NCBI RefSeq assembly: GCF_008065375.1
Contig: NZ_VJYI01000012.1
Location: 124,001 to 188,000, forward strand
DNA length: 64,000 bases
Reading direction: 5' to 3'
Source of the DNA: Nonomuraea sp. SYSU D8015
Lineage (GTDB): Bacteria > Actinomycetota > Actinomycetes > Streptosporangiales > Streptosporangiaceae
Under the pieces are notes generated by a model, which was given only the letters and a program-made list of their open reading frames with translations, was not told the origin of the DNA and searched no databases. How positions within the stretch are numbered: position 1 is the first letter of the stretch; each line of letters begins with the position of its first letter. Shown here one piece after another: positions 42,683 to 50,390 of the stretch. Position numbers and translations under genes: made by a program.

Positions 42683-44113
42683 TCAGCAGGTGGAGTTGGT
42701 CTGCGTGAGCAGCCCCAGCCGCCACGGCAGCCTGTTGTAGTCGCCGGTCGCGTTCGGGTCCATCCCCTGGTAGAGGTAGCGCATCTGGCACGGGCTGATG
42801 GTGAGCGTCTGGTCGACCCCGTCGCGGATCATCTCGCCGTGGCTGATGTCCCTGGTCCACGCCGTGCCGTCGAAGGTGACGTTGTTCGCGCGGGCGAACG
42901 GGTTGCTCTCTGTGTCGGCGAGCGGCGTCCACGTCCCGCCGATGCTCGTGGAGGTCCAGGAGCGGAAGTACCGCTTGCCGTCGCTCCCGATGGCCTCGAC
43001 CAGCAGCAGGTACTGGTCGGTGCCCTTGATCTTGTAGACGTTGGCGGCCTCCCACAGCCGGTACTTGTTGGAGTCCTGCAGCACGATCACCGTGTTGGTG
43101 AAGCCGTTCGGGAAGTTCGCCACGGTCGTCTCCGAGCGGTAGAGATGCCCGTTGTCGTCCGAGGAGAAGAGGTAGCACCTGGCCGTGTCGCAGATGACCC
43201 ACATGTCGACCCAGTAGCCGTTGCCGATGTTCTGCCGGATGATGTCCGGCATGCTCGAGTAGAAGTGCTGCGGCGCGCTCCACGACCGCGGGTTGCTGAT
43301 GTCGGTGGTCGTCGAGTACGAGGCGTTCCCGGTCTGGTAGACGAGGTACCACCTGTTCTGCGGCGCGAAGTAGAACACCTGCGGCGCGGCCCGGTAGCCC
43401 GTGCCGATCGCGCTCTGGTCGAGGTAGTGATGCTGCGCGGCGGCGGCCTGCGACCAGTCGGTGAAGTTGAGGTAGCCGAGGTTGTAGCCGCCGGAGGTGT
43501 TCACGGTGCTGACGAAGACGTGCCAGCGGCCGTTGTGGTAGACCACCGACGGGTCCTTGACCGCGAGGATGTTGTGGCTCGCGTCGGACTTGGGGCCGAT
43601 CAGCTGGCCGCTGGAGCGCCAGCGGAAGCTGCTGGGCAGCGAGCCGGTGCCGCCGGTGGGCGTCACTGTGGGCGTGACTGTGGGCGTGACTGTCGGCGTG
43701 CTGCCGGTGCAGGGCGTGCCGTTGACCGCGAAGTCCGCCGGGTCGGGGTTGGCGGAGCCGTTCCACGTGCCGTTGAAGCCGAACGAGGTGCTCGCGCCGG
43801 TGGCCAGCGTCCCGTTGTAGGAGGCGTTGGAGACGGTGACCTGGGCGCCGGACTGCGTGACGGTGCCGTTCCAGAGCTGCGTGATCGTCTGCCCGGCGGT
43901 GAACGACCAGGTCAGCCGCCAGCCGGTGAGCGGATCACCCAGGTTGGTAACGCTAACACTCGCGCCGAAGCCATTCGACCATTGGTTGGTCACCTTGTAC
44001 TCCACGCGGCAGCCGGGAGCGGCCTGCGCGGTCGGGGCGGCGAGTAAGGCGAGGGCGGTGAGCGCGGCGAGAGCGGCCGCGATGATCCAGGACCGGGGGC
44101 GATTCGAGCGCAC
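42683..44113 (-). CDS. Secreted CBM2-GH62 alpha-L-arabinofuranosidase
   Basis: 476 residues from GTG 44113, chosen for the GGAGGA ribosome site just upstream. A signal peptide (about 1-32, AQA-AP) is followed by a family 2 cellulose/xylan-binding module (CRVEYKVTNQWSNGFGASVSV to CTG). A (TPTV)n linker encoded by a 12-bp repeat leads to a GH62 domain with the VKDPSVVYHNG, MPDIIRQNIGNGYWVD and LWEAANVYKIKG active-site segments. It releases arabinose from arabinoxylan outside the cell. It diverges from the SGNH esterase across a region with a shared operator motif. Confidence 0.94.
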   Translation of the reverse strand: MRSNRPRSWIIAAALAALTALALLAAPTAQAAPGCRVEYKVTNQWSNGFGASVSVTNLGDPLTGWRLTWSFTAGQTITQLWNGTVTQSGAQVTVSNASYNGTLATGASTSFGFNGTWNGSANPDPADFAVNGTPCTGSTPTVTPTVTPTVTPTGGTGSLPSSFRWRSSGQLIGPKSDASHNILAVKDPSVVYHNGRWHVFVSTVNTSGGYNLGYLNFTDWSQAAAAQHHYLDQSAIGTGYRAAPQVFYFAPQNRWYLVYQTGNASYSTTTDISNPRSWSAPQHFYSSMPDIIRQNIGNGYWVDMWVICDTARCYLFSSDDNGHLYRSETTVANFPNGFTNTVIVLQDSNKYRLWEAANVYKIKGTDQYLLLVEAIGSDGKRYFRSWTSTSIGGTWTPLADTESNPFARANNVTFDGTAWTRDISHGEMIRDGVDQTLTISPCQMRYLYQGMDPNATGDYNRLPWRLGLLTQTNSTC

Positions 44114-44155
44114 TGCGTCCTCCGTGTCGTAGCCGGTGGTGGACGAGCGTCTCAA

Positions 44156-44165
44156 GAAAGTTTCA
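44156..44165 (-). promoter_or_regulatory. TGAAACTTTC motif upstream of GH62
   Basis: GAAAGTTTCA on the plus strand, 42 bp upstream of the GH62 start. The same 10-mer occurs inverted at 44248-44257. The GAAA-N-TTTC core is like the operator reported for LacI-type xylanase regulators of Streptomyces (family knowledge). Confidence 0.6.
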
Positions 44166-44245
44166 GTGCATCAATGAAAAGATTTCGGAATCCGCTACGA
44201 TTTCGTCGGCTGCCTGGGGCATTCCCACGGCAGTGCGGCCGCCTG

Positions 44246-44260
44246 GGTGAAACTTTCACC
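44246..44260 (+). promoter_or_regulatory. GGTGAAACTTTCACC palindrome upstream of the SGNH gene
   Basis: Perfect 7-bp arms around a single C, 48 bp before the esterase gene start at 44308 and on the other side of the divergent promoter region from the GH62 copy. Probably the same regulator binds both. Confidence 0.65.
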
Positions 44261-44307
44261 ACCGGCTCCCCGGCGGACAGGGACGGAAATTTCGAGAGAC
44301 GGATCCG

Positions 44308-45582
44308 GTGATGGGCAGAGGACTGAAGCTGGCGATCGTCGCGATGTTAGGGACCGGGATGCTGACGGCCTCGCCCGCGACCGACGCGGGCGACGTCCCC
44401 GGCGGGCGCTGGGTCGACACCTGGACCGCGATGCCGCAGCTGACGGAGCCTCACAACATGCCGCCCGCCCCGTACACGCAGGACGGCCTGGTCATGGCGG
44501 ACAGCACGCTGCGCCAGACCGTGCGGGTGTCGGTCGGCGGCCCGCGGGCGCGCCTGCGCTTCTCCAACGCCTTCGGCGGCGCTCCGCTGCCCATCACGCG
44601 GGTCACCGTCGCGTCACCGGCCGGCGGGAAGGCGGGCGTGAGCGCGATCCAGCCGGGGACCGCGCGGCCGGTGACGTTCCACGGCCGTCCCTCCACGGTC
44701 GTCCCGGTCGGCGCGCAGGTGGTGTCCGACCCGCTGGAGCTGACGCTCGCGCCCGGCTCCGTCCTGACCGTGACCGCGTACCTCGCCGACGGTCAGGCCT
44801 CCTCCTCCATCACCTCGCACCCGGGCTCCCGCACCACCTCTTACCTGGCGATGGGCAACCAGGCCGACGCCGCCGACCTCGCCGGGGCGACCCCCGTCGA
44901 CCACTGGTACTTCCTCAGCGCCGTCGAGGTCTGGTCCAAGCCGTCCACGGCCGCGCTCGTGCTGCTCGGCGACTCGCTGACCGACGGCAGGGGCTCCACC
45001 ACGAACCTCAACAACCGCTGGCCCGACCAGCTGTTCGACCGGCTGCGGGCCGACCGCCGCACCGCCGGCGTGGCCGTCGCGAACCAGGCGGCGGGCGGCA
45101 ACCGGGTGCTCAACGACGGCCTGGGCCCCAGCGCGCTGGCCCGGCTGGACCGCGACGTGCTGGCCCGCAGCGGCGCGCGGTGGCTGATCGTCTTCGAGGG
45201 CGTCAACGACCTCGGCACCGCGGCGGCCACGCCGGAGGCCCAGAAGAAGGTCGCCGACGACCTGATCGCCGCGTACGAACAGATCATCGTCCGTGCCCAC
45301 GCGCACGACCTCGCGGTGTACGGGGCGACGATCACCCCCTTCGGCGGCCACTCCTACGACGACCCGCAGGGGCACCGCGAGACGGCCCGGCAGACGGTCA
45401 ACGAGTGGATCCGCACCAGCGGCGCGTTCGACGCGGTCATCGACTTCGACCGCGCCGTCCGCGACCCCGCCGACCCCCGGCGGCTGTCGGCGCCGTACGA
45501 CGTGGGCGACGGCCTGCACCTGAGCCCGGCCGGCTACAAGGCGCTGGCGGACGCCGTGCCCGCCCGCCTGCTCCACCGATGA
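44308..45582 (+). CDS. Secreted SGNH/GDSL hydrolase
   Basis: A protein of about 424 residues (GTG 44308 or ATG 44311). A signal peptide (LAIVAMLGTGMLTASP) precedes a beta-rich N-terminal domain and an SGNH hydrolase domain with block I LLGDSLTDG (nucleophile Ser), block II QAAGGNR, block III FEGVNDLG and block V DGLHLSPAGY (Asp-His). It is an esterase or lipase; sharing an operator motif with the arabinoxylan enzyme hints at carbohydrate de-esterification, but this is inference. Codon 13 or 14 is the rare TTA. Confidence 0.9.
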   Translation: MMGRGLKLAIVAMLGTGMLTASPATDAGDVPGGRWVDTWTAMPQLTEPHNMPPAPYTQDGLVMADSTLRQTVRVSVGGPRARLRFSNAFGGAPLPITRVTVASPAGGKAGVSAIQPGTARPVTFHGRPSTVVPVGAQVVSDPLELTLAPGSVLTVTAYLADGQASSSITSHPGSRTTSYLAMGNQADAADLAGATPVDHWYFLSAVEVWSKPSTAALVLLGDSLTDGRGSTTNLNNRWPDQLFDRLRADRRTAGVAVANQAAGGNRVLNDGLGPSALARLDRDVLARSGARWLIVFEGVNDLGTAAATPEAQKKVADDLIAAYEQIIVRAHAHDLAVYGATITPFGGHSYDDPQGHRETARQTVNEWIRTSGAFDAVIDFDRAVRDPADPRRLSAPYDVGDGLHLSPAGYKALADAVPARLLHR

Positions 45583-45615
45583 CGGTCGAGCGCCAGGTCC
45601 TGAACGGCCGCCGCC

Positions 45616-46833
45616 TCATATCGTGAGCTGGTCCGGGCGGTGGGCGGCCCACTCGACCGTCATCACGGTCGCGTCGTCCTGCAGCCGCCCGTTCTGGTGC
45701 CGCAGGATCGCCTGGATCAGCCGGCGCAGCGTCTCGGGCGCCGACACGCCGTCGGCCTCGTGGCGGACGATGAAGTCGGCGAAACGCTCCAGCCCGAACA
45801 GCTCACCGTCCGGGCTGTGCGCCTCGATGATGCCGTCGGTGTAGAACAACAGCCGGTCGCCGCGCTGCAGTTGGTAGCGGCGCAGGCCCCCCGACATCCC
45901 CAGGCCCAAGCCCATCGGCGGGTCCGGCACGGGAACGCTCTCCAGCGTGGCCACCCGCTGTCCGCCGCGGATCACCAGCGGCGGGTGATGGCCCCGGTTG
46001 ACCCAGCTCAGCAGGCCGCTCCGCAGCTCGAGACGGGCCAGGATGCCGGTGGCGAACCGGCCGGTGAACTGCTCCTTGATCGCCGTGTCGATGGCCTCGC
46101 TGATCTCGGGCAGCTCCATGCCCTGGCGGCGGTTGTGGCGGCACGACCCCATCGCGACGGTGGCGGTCAGCCCGGCCGACGTGTCGTGCCCCATCGCGTC
46201 GAACAGCGACACGTGCAGGGAGTCGCCGTCGATCGCGTAGTCGTAGGCGTCGCCGCCCATCTCGTACGCGGGCTCCAGCGCGGCGCTGATCACCACGTCG
46301 TCGTTCGCGAACGTGCCCGGCGGCAGCAGGTTCCACAGCACCTCCGCCGACAGGGTCATCGGGCGGGCGCGGACGAGGCGGGCGTACGAGTCGCTGTGCG
46401 GCCGCTTGCTGATCACGAGTACCGCGACCAGCGCAGCGAGCTGCTTGGCCCGCCAATCGACCAGCTCGTCGCCCTCGGGCACGGTCGCCCCGAACACGCC
46501 GATCCGCTCGGTGCCGTCCAGCAGCGGCAGCCACAACCGTCGGGGTCCCTCCTCCTGGGGGTCGGGCCTCGACTGGACGATCTCCACCGCCCGGAACGCG
46601 CGGCCGGCCAAGGTGGAGTCGATCCCCATGGGCTCGAGCGGGTCGCCGGACGCGTCGAGCTGGCCCGGCAGCGGCACCAGGCGCTGCTGCTGCAGGTCGC
46701 ACACGTAGATCATGGTCTGGGAGAAGCCGATGAGGCGCGCGTGCTCGGCCACGAGGGCAGGGAGGTCCTCCATGGCCGCCAGGTGCGTGGTCTCGAGCAG
46801 ACCGCCCAGCGCAAGCTCACCGTCACTCTGCAC
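45616..46833 (-). CDS. GAF-PP2C (RsbU/SpoIIE-type) phosphatase
   Basis: A 405-residue soluble protein. The first 165 residues are GAF-like (LVAEHARLIGFSQTMIYVCD, ERIGVFGATVPEGDELV). The PP2C domain then shows MGGDAYDYAI, LFDAMGHDTSAG, NRGHHPPLV, FYTDGIIEAHS and LQDDATVMTVE, the expected metal-site Asp residues. Probably a stress or partner-switch phosphatase acting on an anti-sigma antagonist. It diverges from an ECF sigma-factor gene across 134 bp. Confidence 0.91.
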   Translation of the reverse strand: MQSDGELALGGLLETTHLAAMEDLPALVAEHARLIGFSQTMIYVCDLQQQRLVPLPGQLDASGDPLEPMGIDSTLAGRAFRAVEIVQSRPDPQEEGPRRLWLPLLDGTERIGVFGATVPEGDELVDWRAKQLAALVAVLVISKRPHSDSYARLVRARPMTLSAEVLWNLLPPGTFANDDVVISAALEPAYEMGGDAYDYAIDGDSLHVSLFDAMGHDTSAGLTATVAMGSCRHNRRQGMELPEISEAIDTAIKEQFTGRFATGILARLELRSGLLSWVNRGHHPPLVIRGGQRVATLESVPVPDPPMGLGLGMSGGLRRYQLQRGDRLLFYTDGIIEAHSPDGELFGLERFADFIVRHEADGVSAPETLRRLIQAILRHQNGRLQDDATVMTVEWAAHRPDQLTI

Positions 46834-46967
46834 CGGCCTCTCCTTTCGTTACTGATTGTAGTCGGGCATCAGAAATCTCCGCCTTTCGGGCGGGGAGGGC
46901 GCGCCCACGTTGATAGCTTGGCCACCTGCGACGGGATCGGCCGGGCAACGGGGAGCGTGAAACGGGG

Positions 46968-48113
46968 ATGGGCGACGAGAACGCGACCGCGCCGGCCGCG
47001 CCGGCGGGCCACCAAGCGACCGCGACAGCGGCGCACGCGGGTGACGACGCGACCGTGGCGGCGGCGCGAGCCGGGGACGAGCCCGCGTTCGCGGCGCTGG
47101 TCGAGCGGCATCGGGGCGAGCTGCTGGCGCACTGCTACCGCATGCTGGGCTCGGTCGAGGAGGCCGAGGACCTGGTGCAGGAGACGTTCCTGCGGGCGTG
47201 GAGGGGGCTGCGGGCCTTCGAGGGCCGTTCGTCGTTCCGGGCCTGGCTGTACCGGATCGCGACGAACGCCTGCCTCGACGCCCTCGACGGCCGGGCGCGG
47301 CGGGTCCTGCCGCACCACCTGGCGGCGCCGTCCGACCCCAGCGTGGATCTGCCGCCGCGCAACGACATCGCGTGGCTGCAGCCGTTCCCCGACCGGCTGT
47401 GGGAGCCCGCCGCGCCCGGTGAGGCCGCGCCGGACGCCGTGGCGGTCTCCAGGGAGACGCTGGAGCTGGCGTTCCTGGCCGCGCTCCAGCACCTGCCGCC
47501 CCGGCAGCGGGCGGTGCTGATCCTGCGTGACGTGGCCGGCTGGCCCGCCAAACAGGTCGCGACCCTGCTGGAGGGCAGCGTGGCCGGGGTGAACAGCGCT
47601 CTCCAGCGGGCCCGGGCGACGATGCGCCAGCACCTGCCCGAGCGCCGCGCGGACTGGGCGCCGTCGGCCGAGCCGTCGCCGGAGGAGCGGGCGGTGCTGC
47701 GGCGGTACATGGACGCCATGGAACGGGCCGACCTCGCCGCCGTGGCCGAGCTGCTCGCCGCCGACGTGCGGGCGACGATGCCTCCCTACCCGATGTGGTT
47801 CCACGGGCGGGCGGCGGTCGTGGCGTCGCTGGAGGCCAGCTGGGACGCCGACGCTCCCTGGTACGTCGGCTCCTTCCGCATGGTGCCGGTCGGGGCCAAC
47901 CGGCAGCCCGCGGCGGCGGTCTACGTCCGGGCACCCGGGGACACGACCTTCCGCGCGTTCGGGATCGGCGTGCTGCGCATCGAGGCGGGGCTGATCACGG
48001 AGATCACGGCCTTCCACGACACCGGCCTGTTCGCCGCCTTCGGCCTTCCCGCCGAATGGGACCGGCCCGCTTCACCGATGAGCCGTGAGGAGGGGGCGCC
48101 GGTCGGTCCATGA
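46968..48113 (+). CDS. ECF sigma factor with C-terminal SnoaL-like domain
   Basis: 381 residues. Region 2 (FAALVERHRGELLAHCYRMLGSVEEAEDLVQETFLRAWRG) and region 4 (LPPRQRAVLILRDVAGWPAKQVATLLEGSVAGVNSALQRARA) are followed by an NTF2/SnoaL-like domain (about 240-370; MPPYPMWFHGRAAVVASLEA). This matches the ECF group in which the C-terminal domain, instead of a separate anti-sigma factor, modulates activity. An Ala/Thr-rich, low-complexity stretch of about 30 residues precedes region 2. Confidence 0.93.
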   Translation: MGDENATAPAAPAGHQATATAAHAGDDATVAAARAGDEPAFAALVERHRGELLAHCYRMLGSVEEAEDLVQETFLRAWRGLRAFEGRSSFRAWLYRIATNACLDALDGRARRVLPHHLAAPSDPSVDLPPRNDIAWLQPFPDRLWEPAAPGEAAPDAVAVSRETLELAFLAALQHLPPRQRAVLILRDVAGWPAKQVATLLEGSVAGVNSALQRARATMRQHLPERRADWAPSAEPSPEERAVLRRYMDAMERADLAAVAELLAADVRATMPPYPMWFHGRAAVVASLEASWDADAPWYVGSFRMVPVGANRQPAAAVYVRAPGDTTFRAFGIGVLRIEAGLITEITAFHDTGLFAAFGLPAEWDRPASPMSREEGAPVGP

Positions 48114-48295
48114 GGGCGTGGGCGTCCGGCGCGAGCTTTTCCGCGGCGTAGCGCCGACGGCCGAGGCCGCGTTGGCCACGACCACCGCCGTGGGCGGATC
48201 GCCGGCGGCCGGCAGCCGGGCCATCGCGACCAGAGGGCGGTCGATCGTTTTTGGGACTTTCCCCGCGTTCGTCGCCGGGCCGGCGGGCGCCTGTG

Positions 48296-50074
48296 TCAGG
48301 ACCAGCCGAGCTCGGCGTAGAAGGCGTCGCGGGCGGTCGCGAACGCCTCCCGGTCCAGCACCGCGCCCTTGTGAGGGCCGTCGGTGACCGGCTCGTCGTG
48401 CAGGCGCGCGGGCAGGTCGTCGCGACCGGCCGCGCCCTCGCGCTCGGCGTACGCGCGCATCTCGTCGAGCCGCCGCTGCCCGGCCGCCAGGAGATCCTCC
48501 AGGGTGAAGTTCTGGCCGAGCACGGCACCGGTCAGCGCGGTCAGGTGGTCGATGGTCAGCGGCCTGGTGGGGGAGGAGGCGAACACGCACAGGTTGAGCG
48601 CGTCCAGCCCGCTCCACAGCCGCAGCAGCCGGGCGCTCCGCCGCCCTCGCTCGGCGTCGAGCCGCCCGGCCGGCGCGGGCTCGGCGCCGATCCGGCGCGC
48701 CTCGGGGAAGCTGTAGGCCAGCCCGGCGACCGGGTCGAAGTCGAGATCGTGCTCCAGGGCGTCGTAGCGGGGGCCGTTGGGGGCGATGGCGTACCCGAGG
48801 CCGATCCCCGGCTGGATGCGCGGGTCGAAGCACGGCAGCTCGGCGCCCTTGACGGTCATCGCGTACGGCGCGGTCGCGGGCCCGAGCCGCCCGGCCGCCC
48901 GCTCCGCCCCCTCGGCCAGCAGCCCGCCGAGGCCGCCCGTGCGCGTCGCCACGTCCCTGATCAGCTCGGGCAGCGCCGCGGCGTCGCCGAACGCGGGCCC
49001 GCCGGGGAGCAGCCCGCGCTCCGCGCACTCCATGGCGAACGCCAGCGTCCCGCCCAGGGAGACCTGGTCGAGCCCGAGATCGTTGCAGAGCGCGTTGGCG
49101 TCCAGGATCGTGTCGAGGTCGTCGATCCCGAGGTTCCACCCCAGCGACAGGAACGCCTCCTGGCCGAGCCCGCCCGACCTGCGCTCGGCCGTCGTGTGCG
49201 GCGCGTACACCTTGAGGCAGTCGTTCGGGCACCCGGGACAGGCGCCCCTGAGCGCCACCGCCCGCCCGTCGTAGTCCCGCGCCTGGGGAACCCGCAGGCC
49301 GGCCGCGCCGGTGACGGAGAAGTTCCGCACGGCGGCGTACCCGGGCGCGGGCGGCTCGCCCACCCATCCCGCGAACCCCGGCTCACCGACCTGGAGTTTC
49401 GCGAGGGTGTTGGTGGTGAGCGAGTCCCGGTAGTAGGAGGCGATCGCCGCGACCGCGTCCGGGTCGGCGACCTCGGCCGGCGCGTCGCCGACGCACACGA
49501 TCGCCTTGAGGTTCTTGGCCCCGAACACCGCGCCGATCCCGTACCGGCCGGCGGCGTAGGCGCGGTCGGTCACGACGCTCGCGTACCGCACGAGGTTCTC
49601 CCCGGCCGGGCCGATCGCCGCCACGCTCGCCTTCTGGCCGTGGCGGGACCTCAGCGCGTCGGTCGTGGCGGCGGTCCCGAGCCCGCGCAGCTCCTCGGCC
49701 TCGTGGCACGAGACCTCGCCCTCGTGGATCAGCAGGTAGGAGAGCCGCTGGGCGCGGCCGGTGACGGCCAGGGCCTCGGCGCCGGCCCCGCGCATCCCGG
49801 CCGCGAACGGGCCCAGCGCATGCGCTTCCCCGGCGACGCCCGTCAACGGCGACTTGGCCAGGAAAACGGCCTTGGCCAGGCCGGGAGCGCGCGTCCCGCC
49901 CAGCATCCCGGCCGCCACGTACAACAACGCGCGCGGGTCGTAGGGATCCAGCCCGGCGGGGGTGCGCTCGGCCAGGAGCCGCAGCCCGAGGATGGTCCCG
50001 CCGTAATGTCCGGGCTCGCCGGATCGGTGATCACGCTCGACGGTCCCGCTGGTCAGATCGACGATGAACGGCAC
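48296..50074 (-). CDS. Aldehyde:ferredoxin oxidoreductase-family protein
   Basis: 592 residues from GTG 50074, chosen for AAGGGAGG 6 nt upstream. The N-terminal domain (FIVDLTSGTVERD, GRYGIGAVFGAKNLKAIVCVG) binds the metallopterin. The [4Fe-4S] cysteines are CPGCPNDC (CxxCxxxC) and a late Cys in LNLCVFAS. The family holds a tungsten or molybdenum bis-pterin and oxidises aldehydes with ferredoxin. It is commonest in anaerobes. No ferredoxin or pterin gene is adjacent, and it converges with the sigma-factor gene. Confidence 0.9.
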   Translation of the reverse strand: MPFIVDLTSGTVERDHRSGEPGHYGGTILGLRLLAERTPAGLDPYDPRALLYVAAGMLGGTRAPGLAKAVFLAKSPLTGVAGEAHALGPFAAGMRGAGAEALAVTGRAQRLSYLLIHEGEVSCHEAEELRGLGTAATTDALRSRHGQKASVAAIGPAGENLVRYASVVTDRAYAAGRYGIGAVFGAKNLKAIVCVGDAPAEVADPDAVAAIASYYRDSLTTNTLAKLQVGEPGFAGWVGEPPAPGYAAVRNFSVTGAAGLRVPQARDYDGRAVALRGACPGCPNDCLKVYAPHTTAERRSGGLGQEAFLSLGWNLGIDDLDTILDANALCNDLGLDQVSLGGTLAFAMECAERGLLPGGPAFGDAAALPELIRDVATRTGGLGGLLAEGAERAAGRLGPATAPYAMTVKGAELPCFDPRIQPGIGLGYAIAPNGPRYDALEHDLDFDPVAGLAYSFPEARRIGAEPAPAGRLDAERGRRSARLLRLWSGLDALNLCVFASSPTRPLTIDHLTALTGAVLGQNFTLEDLLAAGQRRLDEMRAYAEREGAAGRDDLPARLHDEPVTDGPHKGAVLDREAFATARDAFYAELGWS

Positions 50075-50158
50075 GACGACGCCTCCCTTATGACGATGCG
50101 GCACGACATCACACAACACCTGCGCGTCGCAAGCCCCGCCGTGGGCAGGGGTGAGCGG

Positions 50159-50314
50159 ATGAAACGCTTCCTCAAGGCCATGATCCTGCGCAGGCTGGCG
50201 CGTACCCCGATCGGGGCTGTGTTCCTCGCGGTGGGCTGGGTGCTGGGCCGGCGGCGCAGGCGGCACGTCCAGCGCCGCCACCGACACCGCCCCCTGACCT
50301 CGCGCCGCCGCTGA
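50159..50314 (+). CDS. Small basic membrane-associated protein (DUF6203-like)
   Basis: A 51-residue protein beginning MKRFLKAMILRRLARTPIGA, with one hydrophobic segment (GAVFLAVGWVLG) and an Arg/His-rich tail (RRRRRHVQRRHRHR). AGGGGTGAG provides a ribosome site. Very small proteins of this shape recur in Streptosporangiales; I associate them with DUF6203 but cannot confirm this. Function unknown. A hairpin follows the stop directly. Confidence 0.65.
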   Translation: MKRFLKAMILRRLARTPIGAVFLAVGWVLGRRRRRHVQRRHRHRPLTSRRR

Positions 50315-50335
50315 CCCCGCCGCCGCACGGCGGGG
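50315..50335 (+). terminator. Hairpin terminator
   Basis: CCCCGCCG (50315-50322) pairs with CGGCGGGG (50328-50335) around a 5-nt loop, starting at the first base after the small-protein stop codon. Confidence 0.75.
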
Positions 50336-50339
50336 CCCA

Positions 50340-50390
50340 GGCTCAGGCGGGGCCGGGGCTCAGGCGGGGCCGGGGCTCAGGTGGGGCCCA
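50340..50390. repeat. 17-bp tandem repeat, three copies, covering the kinase stop
   Basis: GGCTCAGGCGGGGCCGG at 50340 and again at 50357 (identical), then a variant at 50374, with a partial fourth. The kinase gene ends inside the third copy, and every copy carries the same TGA on the minus strand. Confidence 0.8.

Noticed and set aside
48114..48295. Possible gene fragment between the sigma factor and the AOR-family gene
   Set aside because: Short frames exist on the minus strand, but none has a start with a ribosome site or a recognisable motif.
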